The position numbers and the translations under genes are program-made. From assembly GCF_001368915.1 (NCBI RefSeq), contig NZ_CSTE01000003.1, forward strand, positions 62,001-126,000: 64,000 nucleotides of DNA, read 5' to 3'. A model generated the notes under the pieces. That model was not told where the DNA came from. It worked only from the letters and a program-made list of their open reading frames with translations, and ran no database searches. The stretch's first letter is position 1, and each line of letters starts with the position of its first letter. Source of the stretch: Haloferax massiliensis. Its GTDB lineage: Archaea; Halobacteriota; Halobacteria; Halobacteriales; Haloferacaceae. Below, in pieces: positions 9,667 to 17,535 of this stretch.

Positions 9667-10304
9667 CGGCTCACCTCCGCCTCCGCGTCCTCGGCCACCG
9701 CGTCGAAGAACCGGTCGCGCTCGCAGTGCATCAACAGCGCCTCCTTGTCGGGCAGGTCGATACGTCTCTGTGCCTCGTAGCCGCACCGCTCGAAGACGTG
9801 GATGACCCGCTCGTTTCGCACGTCCGGTTCGCTGACGACGCGGGCCGCGTCGGTCGAGCGGAACTGAAACGCCGTCATCGCCCGCAAGAGCGGTATCGAG
9901 TAGCCGTGGCCGAGATACTCCGGCGGCCCGATGAGCAGGTGGACGCCGCGGTCCTCGGGGGCGGCGTCGTAGCGCGACGCGACGACGTCGTCGGCCGCGC
10001 GGTACGCCTCCCAGTAGCTCATCGGCGTGTGGTCGAGCAGTCCGACGTACGGGGTGAGATGGTCGTCGGCCAGCTTCTCGTCGAGCCGCTCTCGAAACGC
10101 CGGCTCGGGGAGGTCGAGTTGCCAGTACGGCTTGACGTGGTCGGAGCCGAGCCACGCGTGAAGCCGGTCGAAGTCCAGCGCCGGGTCGACTTCCGCGAAG
10201 GCGATGGTCCGGTCGATGGTCTCCTCGCGGACGCGGTAGGCGTACTCGCGGCCCGCGTCGTCCGTCGCCGGGCTTGCGGCGGTGTTTGCCGACGCGTCGG
10301 TCAC
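9663..10304 (-). CDS. iucB: Hydroxylamine-side N-acyltransferase, IucB/RhbD type (GNAT)
   Basis: A 213-residue GNAT-fold acyltransferase that should acylate the N-hydroxylated diamine to form the iron-binding hydroxamate. The acyl-CoA binding loop is seen in PPEYLGHGYSIPLLRA, and the C-terminal half has DVRNERVIHVFERCGYE, typical of the IucB/RhbD group. The chosen start is GTG at 10304, which overlaps the previous stop as GTGA; no ATG precedes the conserved part. The first 25 residues are low-complexity. It sits between the IucA-type synthetase and the monooxygenase. Confidence 0.82.
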   Translation of the reverse strand: MTDASANTAASPATDDAGREYAYRVREETIDRTIAFAEVDPALDFDRLHAWLGSDHVKPYWQLDLPEPAFRERLDEKLADDHLTPYVGLLDHTPMSYWEAYRAADDVVASRYDAAPEDRGVHLLIGPPEYLGHGYSIPLLRAMTAFQFRSTDAARVVSEPDVRNERVIHVFERCGYEAQRRIDLPDKEALLMHCERDRFFDAVAEDAEAEVSR

Positions 10305-12082
10305 GGCGTTGGCACCTCCAGTTCCGTGACGAGCGGGTTGTCGATGTCGGCGTACACCGACTGGTTCGCCAGCAACCCCTCCAGTTCGTCCATGTCGTGG
10401 AACCGCGTGAGCAGGTTCGCCTTGCAGGGAATCGTCGCTCTCGTGAGGAGGTCGTCGAGCAGCGACGACGACGGCCGGTCGTACCGGCGAAGCGATTCGA
10501 GCTCCTCGCGGAGGACGCCCAAGAGGCGTCGCTCGTCGACCAGTCCGGCCGTGCCGAAGGCGTTGACGAGGCCGAAGGCGTTGTTGATGATGACGTAGTA
10601 CCGGACGCGCTCGTCGGCGACGGCGTCCGGACAGACGGTGTCGGCGCGCTCGCCGATACCGGGCAGGAGCGCGTCCACCTCGTCGTACATCGACTCGGGG
10701 AGGTAGTAGCCCTGGTTGTCGCGGTAGCGGAACGTCTCCGGATAGCCGCCGTCGAGCGTTAGGACGCTGTTTTGCTGGTGGGCCTCGACGCCCAGTCCGC
10801 GTTCGAGATACAGCCACAGCACCGGCCGAACCGACAGTTCGAGGTACTGGCGGAACCAGTCTTCCGCCACCTCGTCTGTCGGCCGTCCCTCGTGGTCGGC
10901 GATGCCCTCCACGAGCGTCGCCAGCCGCGACGACCCGTCGCCGAGGTGGTCCTGACAGAGGCCGACCACGGGCGTCGCGTTCGTCGCCGCGTTGCCGCGG
11001 AAGGGGTTCTCGCGGAGGACGGTCTCGAAGCCGGACTCGCCGTCGCCGAGGTCGACCGTCAGGTACGCCGGGTCGCGGACGACGTCGAACGCCGGGAACC
11101 GGGATTCCATCTCATCGCCGAGTTCGGTGTCCAGCAGTTCGGTGACGGCGACCCCGCGCTCCAGTTCGGGGCGTTTGTTCGTCCGCTCGGAGTTGGTGAT
11201 TTTGACGTTCAGCGACGCCTTGACCATGAACGGCGAGTCGGGGGCGTACAGGGTCCGCACCGACGAGGTCGGGTAGAACTCCCGGCCGACTTGGCCGACG
11301 TGTTCGAGGCCGTCGCCGAGGTGCGCCCGCACCTCGGGTTGTGCGCGGAGGTAGTCCGCCTGCCACGGGTGGACGGGAAGCAACACCCTGTCCGAATCGA
11401 CGTGTTCAGAGACGAACGACTCGGGGACCAAGTCGTCCGCGCGGAGGGCCGACGCGACCCACTCGGCCGCCGAGTCGTCGCGGGCGGACTCCTGCACGAC
11501 GAGTCCGGGGTCAGCGCTGAAGTACGAAAGCGAAAACGACCCGCGGAGTTCCGGCGCGTAGGTCCGCGACTCGTGGTCGGGGATGCCCTGTCTGCTCTTG
11601 GGCGTCGGGTGCAGCGGGTGGCCGAAGACGAGCGACTGCTCGGCGTCGCGGAAGGAGGTGTCGAAGCCGTACAGTCGCTCCTCGTCGCCGCGGCGGGCCT
11701 CGACGAACCGCTCGATGTTCTGACAGCTCTTGACGACTCGGAGGAGGAGTTCGTCGGCCGCGCCGGCGGCGTCGCGCCCGAGTCTGAGTTCGGACGTGAC
11801 GAGGGTCACGAGCACCGTGTAGTCGAGGGGGAACGTCTCGCCGTCGGGGAGTCGGTAGACGCCGGGCAGGTCGAACAGGTGGCGGTCCGTCGGCGAGCGG
11901 TACGAGAGCGGGACGTAGAGGTCAACGCCCTGCCGGGAAAGCGGCGCGTGGACGACTTCTTCGGCGTCCGTCTCGACCGGCGCGTCCCCGGCTGGGACGA
12001 CGGCGTAGTCGCCGGTTTCCCGCAGGTAGCAGTTCAGGAAGCTGTGTATCGTCGCTGACTCGGCTGTGTCGTTCGGATTCAT
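10301..12082 (-). CDS. iucA: NIS siderophore synthetase, IucA/RhbC type
   Basis: A 593-residue siderophore synthetase predicted to join citrate to the first hydroxamate arm. Diagnostic segments are GHPLHPTPKSRQG (about residue 200), the SLNVKITNSERTNKR stretch, and HQQNSVLTLDGGYPE near the C-terminus. It begins at the ATG at 12082, which overlaps the decarboxylase stop (ATGA), and ends overlapping the acyltransferase start. The longer open frame to 12199 is rejected because it would run inside the decarboxylase. Two different synthetases in one operon are expected for an asymmetrically assembled citrate siderophore. Confidence 0.88.
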   Translation of the reverse strand: MNPNDTAESATIHSFLNCYLRETGDYAVVPAGDAPVETDAEEVVHAPLSRQGVDLYVPLSYRSPTDRHLFDLPGVYRLPDGETFPLDYTVLVTLVTSELRLGRDAAGAADELLLRVVKSCQNIERFVEARRGDEERLYGFDTSFRDAEQSLVFGHPLHPTPKSRQGIPDHESRTYAPELRGSFSLSYFSADPGLVVQESARDDSAAEWVASALRADDLVPESFVSEHVDSDRVLLPVHPWQADYLRAQPEVRAHLGDGLEHVGQVGREFYPTSSVRTLYAPDSPFMVKASLNVKITNSERTNKRPELERGVAVTELLDTELGDEMESRFPAFDVVRDPAYLTVDLGDGESGFETVLRENPFRGNAATNATPVVGLCQDHLGDGSSRLATLVEGIADHEGRPTDEVAEDWFRQYLELSVRPVLWLYLERGLGVEAHQQNSVLTLDGGYPETFRYRDNQGYYLPESMYDEVDALLPGIGERADTVCPDAVADERVRYYVIINNAFGLVNAFGTAGLVDERRLLGVLREELESLRRYDRPSSSLLDDLLTRATIPCKANLLTRFHDMDELEGLLANQSVYADIDNPLVTELEVPTP

Positions 12083-13638
12083 GCGTGTCGGTCGTCGGTC
12101 GTCGTTTCGAGTTCGGTTCCGCGAGTCGAAATCTCGCGCAGGAGGTCTCGGAGGTCCTCGCGCGTCGTTCGGGGGTTCAGGAGCGTCAGCTTCAGGCACG
12201 TCTCGCCGTCGACGGTGGTCCGGGCCACCACGGCCTCGCCGTCGTCGAGGAGCGAGTCGCGGATGGCCTCGTTCAGGTCGTCGGCGCTCGGGCCGTCGGC
12301 CGGGTCACCGCCGTCTCGTCCGTGGTCGGGGACGTACCGGAAGACGACGACGTTCAGGTCGGAGTCGTGGACGAGTCGGAGGCCGGGGTCGGCCTCGACG
12401 AGCCTCGCGGCGTCGTCGGCGAGGTCGACGGTGTACTCGACCATCGACGCCAGCCCCTCGCGGCCGAGCGCCTGCATCGTCACGAAGGGTTTGAGCGCGT
12501 CGAACCGCCGGGTCGTCTGGACCGACTTCGAGACGAGGTTCGGCACGCCCGCGTCGTCGTCGCGCTCGGGGTTCAGGTAGGCCGCGTTGCGGTCGATGAG
12601 GTCGTACGCCGACTCGTCGCGGACGAGGACCGCGCCGCAGCTAATCGGTTGGTAGAACAGCTTGTGGAAGTCGACCGCGACGGAGTCGGCGGCCTCGATG
12701 CCGGCGAGTTTGTCGGCGTGGTCGTCGCTCAGAGCGAGCGCGCCGCCCCACGCCGCGTCGACGTGGTACCAGCAGTCGAGTTCGGCCGCGCGCTCGGCCA
12801 GCGGGCCTAACGGGTCGATACTGCCGAAGTCGGTCGTCCCGGCTGTCGCGACGATTGCGAACGGTCGTTTCCCGCGCTCGCGGAGGTCCGCCACCGCCTC
12901 GTCGAACGCTTCCATCGACAGGCGGCGGTCGTCGTCGGTCGGGACGGTGACGACGGCGTTCTCACCGAGGCCGAGGTGCGAGGCCGCCTGCGTGGCGGTG
13001 AAGTGGGCGTCGGCCGAACAGAGGATTCGCAGGTCCCGCGCCTCCGGCGGGAGGCCTGCCTGTTGTACATCGACGCCGCACTCCTCCAGGACGACCCTGT
13101 TGCGCGCGAGGAGCAGGCCGACGAAGTTCGACTGCGTGCCGCCGCTCGTGAACACGCCGTCGCCGTCCTCGTAGCCGAACAGGTCGCACAACTCGTCGAC
13201 GAATCGCCGTTCGAGCTGCGTCGCGGCGGGGCTCTGGTCCCACGAGTCCATCGACTGGTTCGTCGCGGTCAAAAGCACCTCGGCCGCGAGCGCCGGAATC
13301 GTCGGCGGACACTGGAGGTGCGCGACGCAGGCCGGGTCCGAGACGCCGACCGAGTTCCGCAGAATCGGTTCGGTGCGGTCGAGCGCCGCGGCCACGCCGT
13401 CGCCCTCGTGGGGCAACATCTCGAACCGGGCGAGCGCGTCGTCGAGTTCCTCGGGCGTCGCCCCCGAGTACGGCGTCGCCTCGTCGGCGAACTCGTCGAG
13501 GACGAGGTCGCGCGCCCGGCGAATCGCGTCCCGGTAGCGCGCCCGGTCGTCGTCGTCGCCGCTCAGGAACCACTTCGCGGCGTCCGGTCGCGGGTCGCGG
13601 CGCTCGCCGACGCCGTCGACGCCGCCGACGCCGTTCAT
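12079..13638 (-). CDS. ddc: L-2,4-diaminobutyrate decarboxylase, RhbB type
   Basis: A 519-residue PLP-dependent group II decarboxylase. Substrate-side residues lie in YHVDAAWGGAL and the PLP lysine in VAVDFHKLFYQP, with TSGGTQSNFVGLLLAR upstream. In the rhizobactin/schizokinen type of pathway this enzyme converts diaminobutyrate to 1,3-diaminopropane, the siderophore backbone amine. Context supports that over a glutamate or tyrosine decarboxylase, because the preceding gene is the matching aminotransferase. Start ATG 13638 overlaps the aminotransferase stop. The N-terminus carries a short Gly/Val-rich stretch before the conserved part. Confidence 0.85.
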   Translation of the reverse strand: MNGVGGVDGVGERRDPRPDAAKWFLSGDDDDRARYRDAIRRARDLVLDEFADEATPYSGATPEELDDALARFEMLPHEGDGVAAALDRTEPILRNSVGVSDPACVAHLQCPPTIPALAAEVLLTATNQSMDSWDQSPAATQLERRFVDELCDLFGYEDGDGVFTSGGTQSNFVGLLLARNRVVLEECGVDVQQAGLPPEARDLRILCSADAHFTATQAASHLGLGENAVVTVPTDDDRRLSMEAFDEAVADLRERGKRPFAIVATAGTTDFGSIDPLGPLAERAAELDCWYHVDAAWGGALALSDDHADKLAGIEAADSVAVDFHKLFYQPISCGAVLVRDESAYDLIDRNAAYLNPERDDDAGVPNLVSKSVQTTRRFDALKPFVTMQALGREGLASMVEYTVDLADDAARLVEADPGLRLVHDSDLNVVVFRYVPDHGRDGGDPADGPSADDLNEAIRDSLLDDGEAVVARTTVDGETCLKLTLLNPRTTREDLRDLLREISTRGTELETTTDDRHA

Positions 13639-15014
13639 GCGGCGACCTCCCGGCGGCCGTCGGCGTTGACCTCCTCGATTGCGGCCTCCACGGCGTCGGC
13701 GAAGATGCTCCCGATGGCGTCCACGTCGCTCGGGGTGACGACGAGCGGCGGGAGGAACCGGACGACGCTCCCGTGGCGGCCGCCGAGTTCGACGATGAGC
13801 CCGCGGTCGAAACACGCCGCGCGGACGGCGTCGGCGAGGTCCGGATGCGCCGGGAAGCGCCCGCAGGCGTCGGGCTCGCCCGCGGGGTCGACGAGTTCGA
13901 CGCCGAGCATCAGCCCGCGGCCGCGAACGTCGCCGACGGCGTCGTGAGCGCGTTTCGTCGCGTCGAGGTGGCCGCGGAGTCGGTCGCCCATGCGCGCGGC
14001 GTGGTCGTCGAGGTCGTGTTCGAGCACGTGTTCGATGGTGGCGATGCCGGCGGCCATCGCCAGTTGGTTGCCCCGGAAGGTCCCGGCGTGCGCGCCCGGC
14101 TCCCAGACGTCGAGCGACTCGTCGTAGACGACGACCGAAAGCGGGAGCGACCCGCCGATGGCCTTCGAGAGCGTGACCGCGTCGGGGACGATGTCGGCGT
14201 GTTCGAAGGCGTACAGTTCGCCGGTCCGGCCGAGGCCGGTCTGAATCTCGTCCACGACCAGCGGGATGTCGCGCTCGCGGGTCATCCGCCGAATCTCGCG
14301 GGTCCAGTCGTCGGGCGCGGGAATCGCGCCGCCCTCGCCCTGCACGAGTTCGACCACCATCCCCGCGGGCTCGGTGATGCCGCTTTCGGGGTCGTCGAGG
14401 GTGCGTTCGACGTACCGCGCGGCGAGTTCGTGGCACTCGTCGCCGCCGACGCCGAACGGACACCGGTACTCGTACGGATACGGGAGGTGGTGTACGTCGG
14501 GCATCAGTCCCGGCACGTCCTCCTTCGGGTCGGTGTCGCCCATCAGGCTCAGCGCCCCGTTGGTCATCCCGTGGTAGCCGCCCTGAAACCCGAGGACGCT
14601 CCGGTTGCCCGTCGCCGTCTTGACGAGCTTGAGCGCGGCCTCGACGGCGTCGGTCCCGGCGGGGCTACAGAACTGCACCCGCGCGTTGTCGGCGAACTCG
14701 TCGGGGAGGCTGTCGAACAGCGTGTCGACGAACTGCTCTTTGACGGGCGTCGTGATATCGAGGGTGTGGAGCGGCCGGTCCTCCGCGAGGACGCGCTCCA
14801 TCGCCTCGACCACTCTCGGGTGGTTGTGGCCGAGCGCGAGCGTGCCGGCCCCCGCGAGACAGTCGTAGTACTCCTCGCCGTCCATGTCGGTGACGGTGAC
14901 GCCCGAGGCCTCCCGTATCGCGTGCGGGAGGTGTCGGGGGTAGGTCCGCGCGCTCGACTCGCGAGCGGCCTGCTGTTCGAGCAACGCCTCGTTGCCGGCC
15001 GTCGGGCCGGTCAT
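13635..15014 (-). CDS. dat: Diaminobutyrate-2-oxoglutarate aminotransferase, RhbA type
   Basis: A 459-residue class III PLP aminotransferase, first enzyme of the siderophore operon, making L-2,4-diaminobutyrate from aspartate semialdehyde. Visible are FCSPAGTDAVEAALKL, the cofactor aspartate in LVVDEIQTGLGRTG and the PLP lysine in VTLSKAIGGSLPLS. Start ATG 15014 is supported by a Shine-Dalgarno-like GGAGG 8 bp upstream and by an ATGA overlap with a 16-codon leader ORF. Upstream lie two promoters with iron-box operators, so transcription is probably repressed by iron. Confidence 0.87.
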   Translation of the reverse strand: MTGPTAGNEALLEQQAARESSARTYPRHLPHAIREASGVTVTDMDGEEYYDCLAGAGTLALGHNHPRVVEAMERVLAEDRPLHTLDITTPVKEQFVDTLFDSLPDEFADNARVQFCSPAGTDAVEAALKLVKTATGNRSVLGFQGGYHGMTNGALSLMGDTDPKEDVPGLMPDVHHLPYPYEYRCPFGVGGDECHELAARYVERTLDDPESGITEPAGMVVELVQGEGGAIPAPDDWTREIRRMTRERDIPLVVDEIQTGLGRTGELYAFEHADIVPDAVTLSKAIGGSLPLSVVVYDESLDVWEPGAHAGTFRGNQLAMAAGIATIEHVLEHDLDDHAARMGDRLRGHLDATKRAHDAVGDVRGRGLMLGVELVDPAGEPDACGRFPAHPDLADAVRAACFDRGLIVELGGRHGSVVRFLPPLVVTPSDVDAIGSIFADAVEAAIEEVNADGRREVAA

Positions 15015-15061
15015 CGCGCATTCCTCCGCCGGTTCGCCGTCGGTGTGTCGCTGTCGAGCAT
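15011..15061 (-). CDS. Putative 16-residue leader ORF coupled to dat
   Basis: The ORF reads MLDSDTPTANRRRNAR and its TGA overlaps the dat ATG (ATGA). Its ATG lies 4 bp after an iron box and about 29 bp after the TATA-like CCTTTTGTG, so it would be the first codon of a leaderless transcript. It may act as a coupling peptide that delivers ribosomes to dat. The reading frame is seen directly; translation is inferred. Confidence 0.45.
   Translation of the reverse strand: MLDSDTPTANRRRNAR
15023..15027 (-). promoter_or_regulatory. Shine-Dalgarno-like GGAGG before dat
   Basis: GGAGG on the minus strand, 8 bases before the dat start codon and inside the leader ORF. It supports the chosen dat start and initiation internal to a transcript. 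Confidence 0.6.
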
Positions 15062-15065
15062 ACGA

Positions 15066-15083
15066 TTTTAGGTCTACCTAAAA
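15066..15083. promoter_or_regulatory. Iron box 1 (DtxR/SirR-like operator) at the dat promoter
   Basis: TTTTAGGTCTACCTAAAA: 8-base arms with a 2-base centre, matching the TTAGG-type palindromes bound by DtxR/SirR-family metal repressors in haloarchaea. It lies between the TATA-like CCTTTTGTG (15088-15096) and the leader ORF start, where a bound repressor would block initiation. Confidence 0.75.
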
Positions 15084-15278
15084 ACACAAAAGGTTTACTG
15101 CAATATATATTTTAGTGAAAATAACGGAACAGCGCGGCCGCTCTTCGGTCGCCGCGGCCCGTTCGCGGCGGTTGACTCACCGGCCGCCGGCCCGCTCGCC
15201 TCACGGACGCGGTCGGATGTTCGGACTCGCGTCGAGTCGTCCCGACGACTTAGCTCGCTTCCGCTCGGTGGGCCGTCG
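15084..15278. other. Leader region between the two siderophore promoters
   Basis: No conserved gene is seen. A plus-strand frame at 15115-15366 is Arg/Ser-rich with unremarkable composition and is not accepted. If the distal promoter at iron box 2 is used, this segment would be the untranslated leader of the siderophore transcript. The AT-rich AATATATATT at 15102-15111 may be a further upstream promoter element. Confidence 0.45.
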
Positions 15279-15353
15279 TCACGAGTGGAGCGTCACCCCC
15301 GGAACGCGGCGCGATGGCCGCGAGGGACCGTCCGAATCTCGGTTGGCTGCCAT
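15279..15353 (-). CDS. Putative 24-residue ORF behind iron box 2
   Basis: A short frame beginning MAANRDSDGPSRPSRR and ending VPGVTLHS. Its ATG is 2 bp downstream of a perfect iron box and about 29 bp after a TATA-like CCTTATTG, the same arrangement seen at the siderophore leader ORF and at the binding-protein gene. There is no recognisable domain, and the codon signal is too short to judge. It could equally mark the first bases of a non-coding iron-regulated RNA. Confidence 0.35.
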   Translation of the reverse strand: MAANRDSDGPSRPSRRVPGVTLHS

Positions 15354-15355
15354 AC

Positions 15356-15373
15356 TTTTAGGCTAGCCTAAAA
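15356..15373. promoter_or_regulatory. Iron box 2, perfect palindrome
   Basis: TTTTAGGCTAGCCTAAAA is a perfect 18-bp palindrome of the same family as box 1. On the minus strand it follows CCTTATTGTG, closely matching the sequence before box 1 (CCTTTTGTGT), which argues for a second, distal iron-regulated promoter directed toward the siderophore operon. Confidence 0.7.
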
Positions 15374-15453
15374 CACAATAAGGATTCTGGCGGACCGCGT
15401 CGCTCGCCGCCGAGCGAACGCGGGGAAAAGCGGGGCCGCGAGGTCGGACCGGG

Positions 15454-16662
15454 TTACAGGTTACCGTTGGCGATGTCTGCGACGCGCTGGGCGTCGAACA
15501 GGCGCTCGTCGGCGTCGTACAGCGTCCGCGCGAGTCGGTCCGTCACGACGAGGTTCGTGATGGGGCCCTGATAGAGCGCGCCGGCGCGGTAGACGTCGCC
15601 GTTCTTGACGGCCGTGAGTTCGCTCGCGACCTGGTGGTTCTCCATGAACGAGATGACAGTGTTCTGGAACTCCTCGCGTGTCTTGGCCTCCTGTCCGCGC
15701 AGGAGGATTACCTCGGGGTCCACCTCCAGAAGGGTCTCGAAGTCGACCGCGCCGCGGTTGCTGTAGAAGTCCTTCACGTCGGTCGCCGCGAGCGCGTCGT
15801 CGACCTCCAGGTCGTTGAGGTGCTTGAAGCTCGTCCCCTCGTCGATGATGTAGGGGTAGAACTCCTCCGGTTCGTCGCCGCCGCCCCAGACGACGGCGGC
15901 CGAGGGCCGCTCGCCCTCCGCGGGGAGGACCGACGCGAGGTTCGACTGGAACTCCTCGTGGACCCGCTCGAACGCCTCGAAGCGTTCCTCGCGCTGGAAC
16001 ACCTGTGCGAGCTTCTCGAACGCCTCGTAGAGGCTGTAGTAGCGGTAGTCGTCGTGCCACGCGTAGCTGCGCGAGAAGATGCTGTTGCCGAAGAACGGCC
16101 CGACCTGCGTGCTGATCTCCTCGATATCGGCCTCGCTCCACTGGCCGCGGTTCAGGAGGAAGTTCGGGTCGGCGATGTGTACGTCGGCGTTCAGCTCGTA
16201 GAACTGCTCTTTGCCGACGCCGCTGTCGCCCCACAGCTGGCGGATGGACGACTTGTCGACGCTCACGTCCGGAATCTCGTCGTAGTACTGCGTGTGGTAC
16301 CGGCCGGGGAGCCAGACGCCCATCGGCGCGTCGAGACCGAGCGCGACGCCCATGTCGGCCCAACTGCCGTTGTTCGCGATCCACGTCTCGGGAACCGAGT
16401 CGAAGGCGACCTCGCCGACCGGCTCTATCGACACCGAGTAGGACTCCGACGCCTCGGTCGCCGTCTCGGTTTCGGTCTCGGTCTCCGTCGCCGCGCTCGT
16501 CGTGGTCGCGGCCGCGGTCGTCTCGGCCTCGGACTCCGTCGTCGTCTCCGACCCGCTACCGCCGGTACAGCCGGCGAGCAGGCCACCTGCGACGACTGCC
16601 CCGCCGTATCGCAGGTACTCGCGCCGCGTCGATTCCCGTCCGCTTTGTCCGTCGTTTGCCAT
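15454..16662 (-). CDS. Iron-siderophore ABC transporter substrate-binding lipoprotein
   Basis: A 402-residue FepB/BtuF-type (Peripl_BP_2) binding protein for ferric siderophore or a similar chelate. It has a Tat signal with RREYLRYGG and a lipobox LLAGC followed by a Ser/Thr/Glu-rich tether (about residues 34-70), so it should be exported folded and lipid-anchored on the cell surface. The C-terminal part has the FETLLEVDPEVILLRGQE segment typical of the family. The permease and ATPase are not in this window. Two iron boxes directly before the start predict iron repression together with the siderophore genes. Confidence 0.85.
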   Translation of the reverse strand: MANDGQSGRESTRREYLRYGGAVVAGGLLAGCTGGSGSETTTESEAETTAAATTTSAATETETETETATEASESYSVSIEPVGEVAFDSVPETWIANNGSWADMGVALGLDAPMGVWLPGRYHTQYYDEIPDVSVDKSSIRQLWGDSGVGKEQFYELNADVHIADPNFLLNRGQWSEADIEEISTQVGPFFGNSIFSRSYAWHDDYRYYSLYEAFEKLAQVFQREERFEAFERVHEEFQSNLASVLPAEGERPSAAVVWGGGDEPEEFYPYIIDEGTSFKHLNDLEVDDALAATDVKDFYSNRGAVDFETLLEVDPEVILLRGQEAKTREEFQNTVISFMENHQVASELTAVKNGDVYRAGALYQGPITNLVVTDRLARTLYDADERLFDAQRVADIANGNL

Positions 16663-16666
16663 GTCT

Positions 16667-16682
16667 TTTAGGCTTGCCTAAA
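16667..16682. promoter_or_regulatory. Iron box 3 at the binding-protein start
   Basis: TTTAGGCTTGCCTAAA, 7-base arms and a 2-base centre, 4 bp before the ATG at 16662 and just after the TATA-like GTTTTAAC (16684-16691). The position overlaps the expected leaderless transcription start. Confidence 0.72.
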
Positions 16683-16703
16683 CAGTTAAAACGTCTTCGG
16701 AAT

Positions 16704-16717
16704 TTAGGCGGGCCTAA
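16704..16717. promoter_or_regulatory. Iron box 4 upstream of the binding-protein promoter
   Basis: TTAGGCGGGCCTAA, 6-base arms, upstream of the TATA-like element. Together with box 3 it brackets the promoter, suggesting cooperative repressor binding. Confidence 0.65.
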
Positions 16718-16740
16718 CCACCCTCGCGCGGCGGGGCGGC

Positions 16741-17535
16741 TCAGTCCGCCGCGTCGACGGGCGCTCTGACGGCGAGCACCGAGAGGTCCGAGTACGGCGT
16801 CGAGTCGGGGCCGCTCCCGCCGGCCGAGTCGCGCAGGTCGCCGAGCGTGGTCCGGGTGATTCGCTCGTCGTCGTGGGTCAGTCGTTCGAGTACGAGCGCG
16901 TCCAGCGACGCGTCCGCGCCCGAATCGAGGAGGAACTCGGCGATGTCCCCCGGCATCCAGTCGAACGGCCGCGGCAGGACGAGCAGGTGGCGCTCGCCGA
17001 CCGCCTCGGCCAGTCGGTCGAGGTCGGCGTCGAGCGACCCGCTTTTGTGGAGCGTGACGAACCGCGTGTCCTCCATCGGCGTCCGGGCGCGACTCGCGGC
17101 TATCTGGAGCGACGAGATGCCCGGAATCACCCGCACCGGTCGCTCGACGGCCCGCTGGACCTTCCCGAGGAACTGGTAGCCCGAGTGGTTCGGGTCGCCC
17201 ATGAGCACCGCCGTTCCCCGGTCGCCGGCCGCGACGCGCCGCCCGAACTCGGCCAGCGCGTCGGCCTCGTCGGCGTAGCCGCAGGTGAGCAGGTCGGCGT
17301 CGGTCTCGCCGGCGACGAACTCGACGACCGTCTCGAAGCCGACGACCACGTCGGCCTCCCGAATCGCCCGCTTCCCGCGAGGTGTCAGGTACTCCGGGTT
17401 GCCGGGGCCGACGCCGACTGCATAGACCGGCGCGTCAGTGTCTTTATCCATGCTCTGCTCGGGAGCGGCGGCCGCGAACGTCGCCGGGTCCGGCCCCGAA
17501 TCGAGGTCGTACGGGTCGTTCTCGTCCTCACTCAT
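16741..17535 (-). CDS. cbiE: Precorrin-7 (C5)-methyltransferase, CbiE
   Basis: A 264-residue SAM-dependent tetrapyrrole methylase of the corrin pathway. The family entry motif is YAVGVGPGNPEYLTPRG, and GISSLQIAASR and LLVLPRPFDWMP follow. The start is set at ATG 17535 (MSEDENDPYD), which overlaps the cbiC stop by 8 bp; an upstream ATG at 17550 would add five residues. The first 40 residues are an acidic extension not needed for the methylase fold. It is the last gene of cobN-cbiC-cbiE, and CbiT, which completes the CobL function, is encoded in the other cobalamin operon. Confidence 0.85.
   Translation of the reverse strand: MSEDENDPYDLDSGPDPATFAAAAPEQSMDKDTDAPVYAVGVGPGNPEYLTPRGKRAIREADVVVGFETVVEFVAGETDADLLTCGYADEADALAEFGRRVAAGDRGTAVLMGDPNHSGYQFLGKVQRAVERPVRVIPGISSLQIAASRARTPMEDTRFVTLHKSGSLDADLDRLAEAVGERHLLVLPRPFDWMPGDIAEFLLDSGADASLDALVLERLTHDDERITRTTLGDLRDSAGGSGPDSTPYSDLSVLAVRAPVDAAD

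Noticed and set aside
15115..15366. Plus-strand 83-codon frame in the siderophore promoter region
   Set aside because: GTG start, Arg/Ser-rich composition, no domain, and it would cross an iron box; promoters here point to the minus strand.
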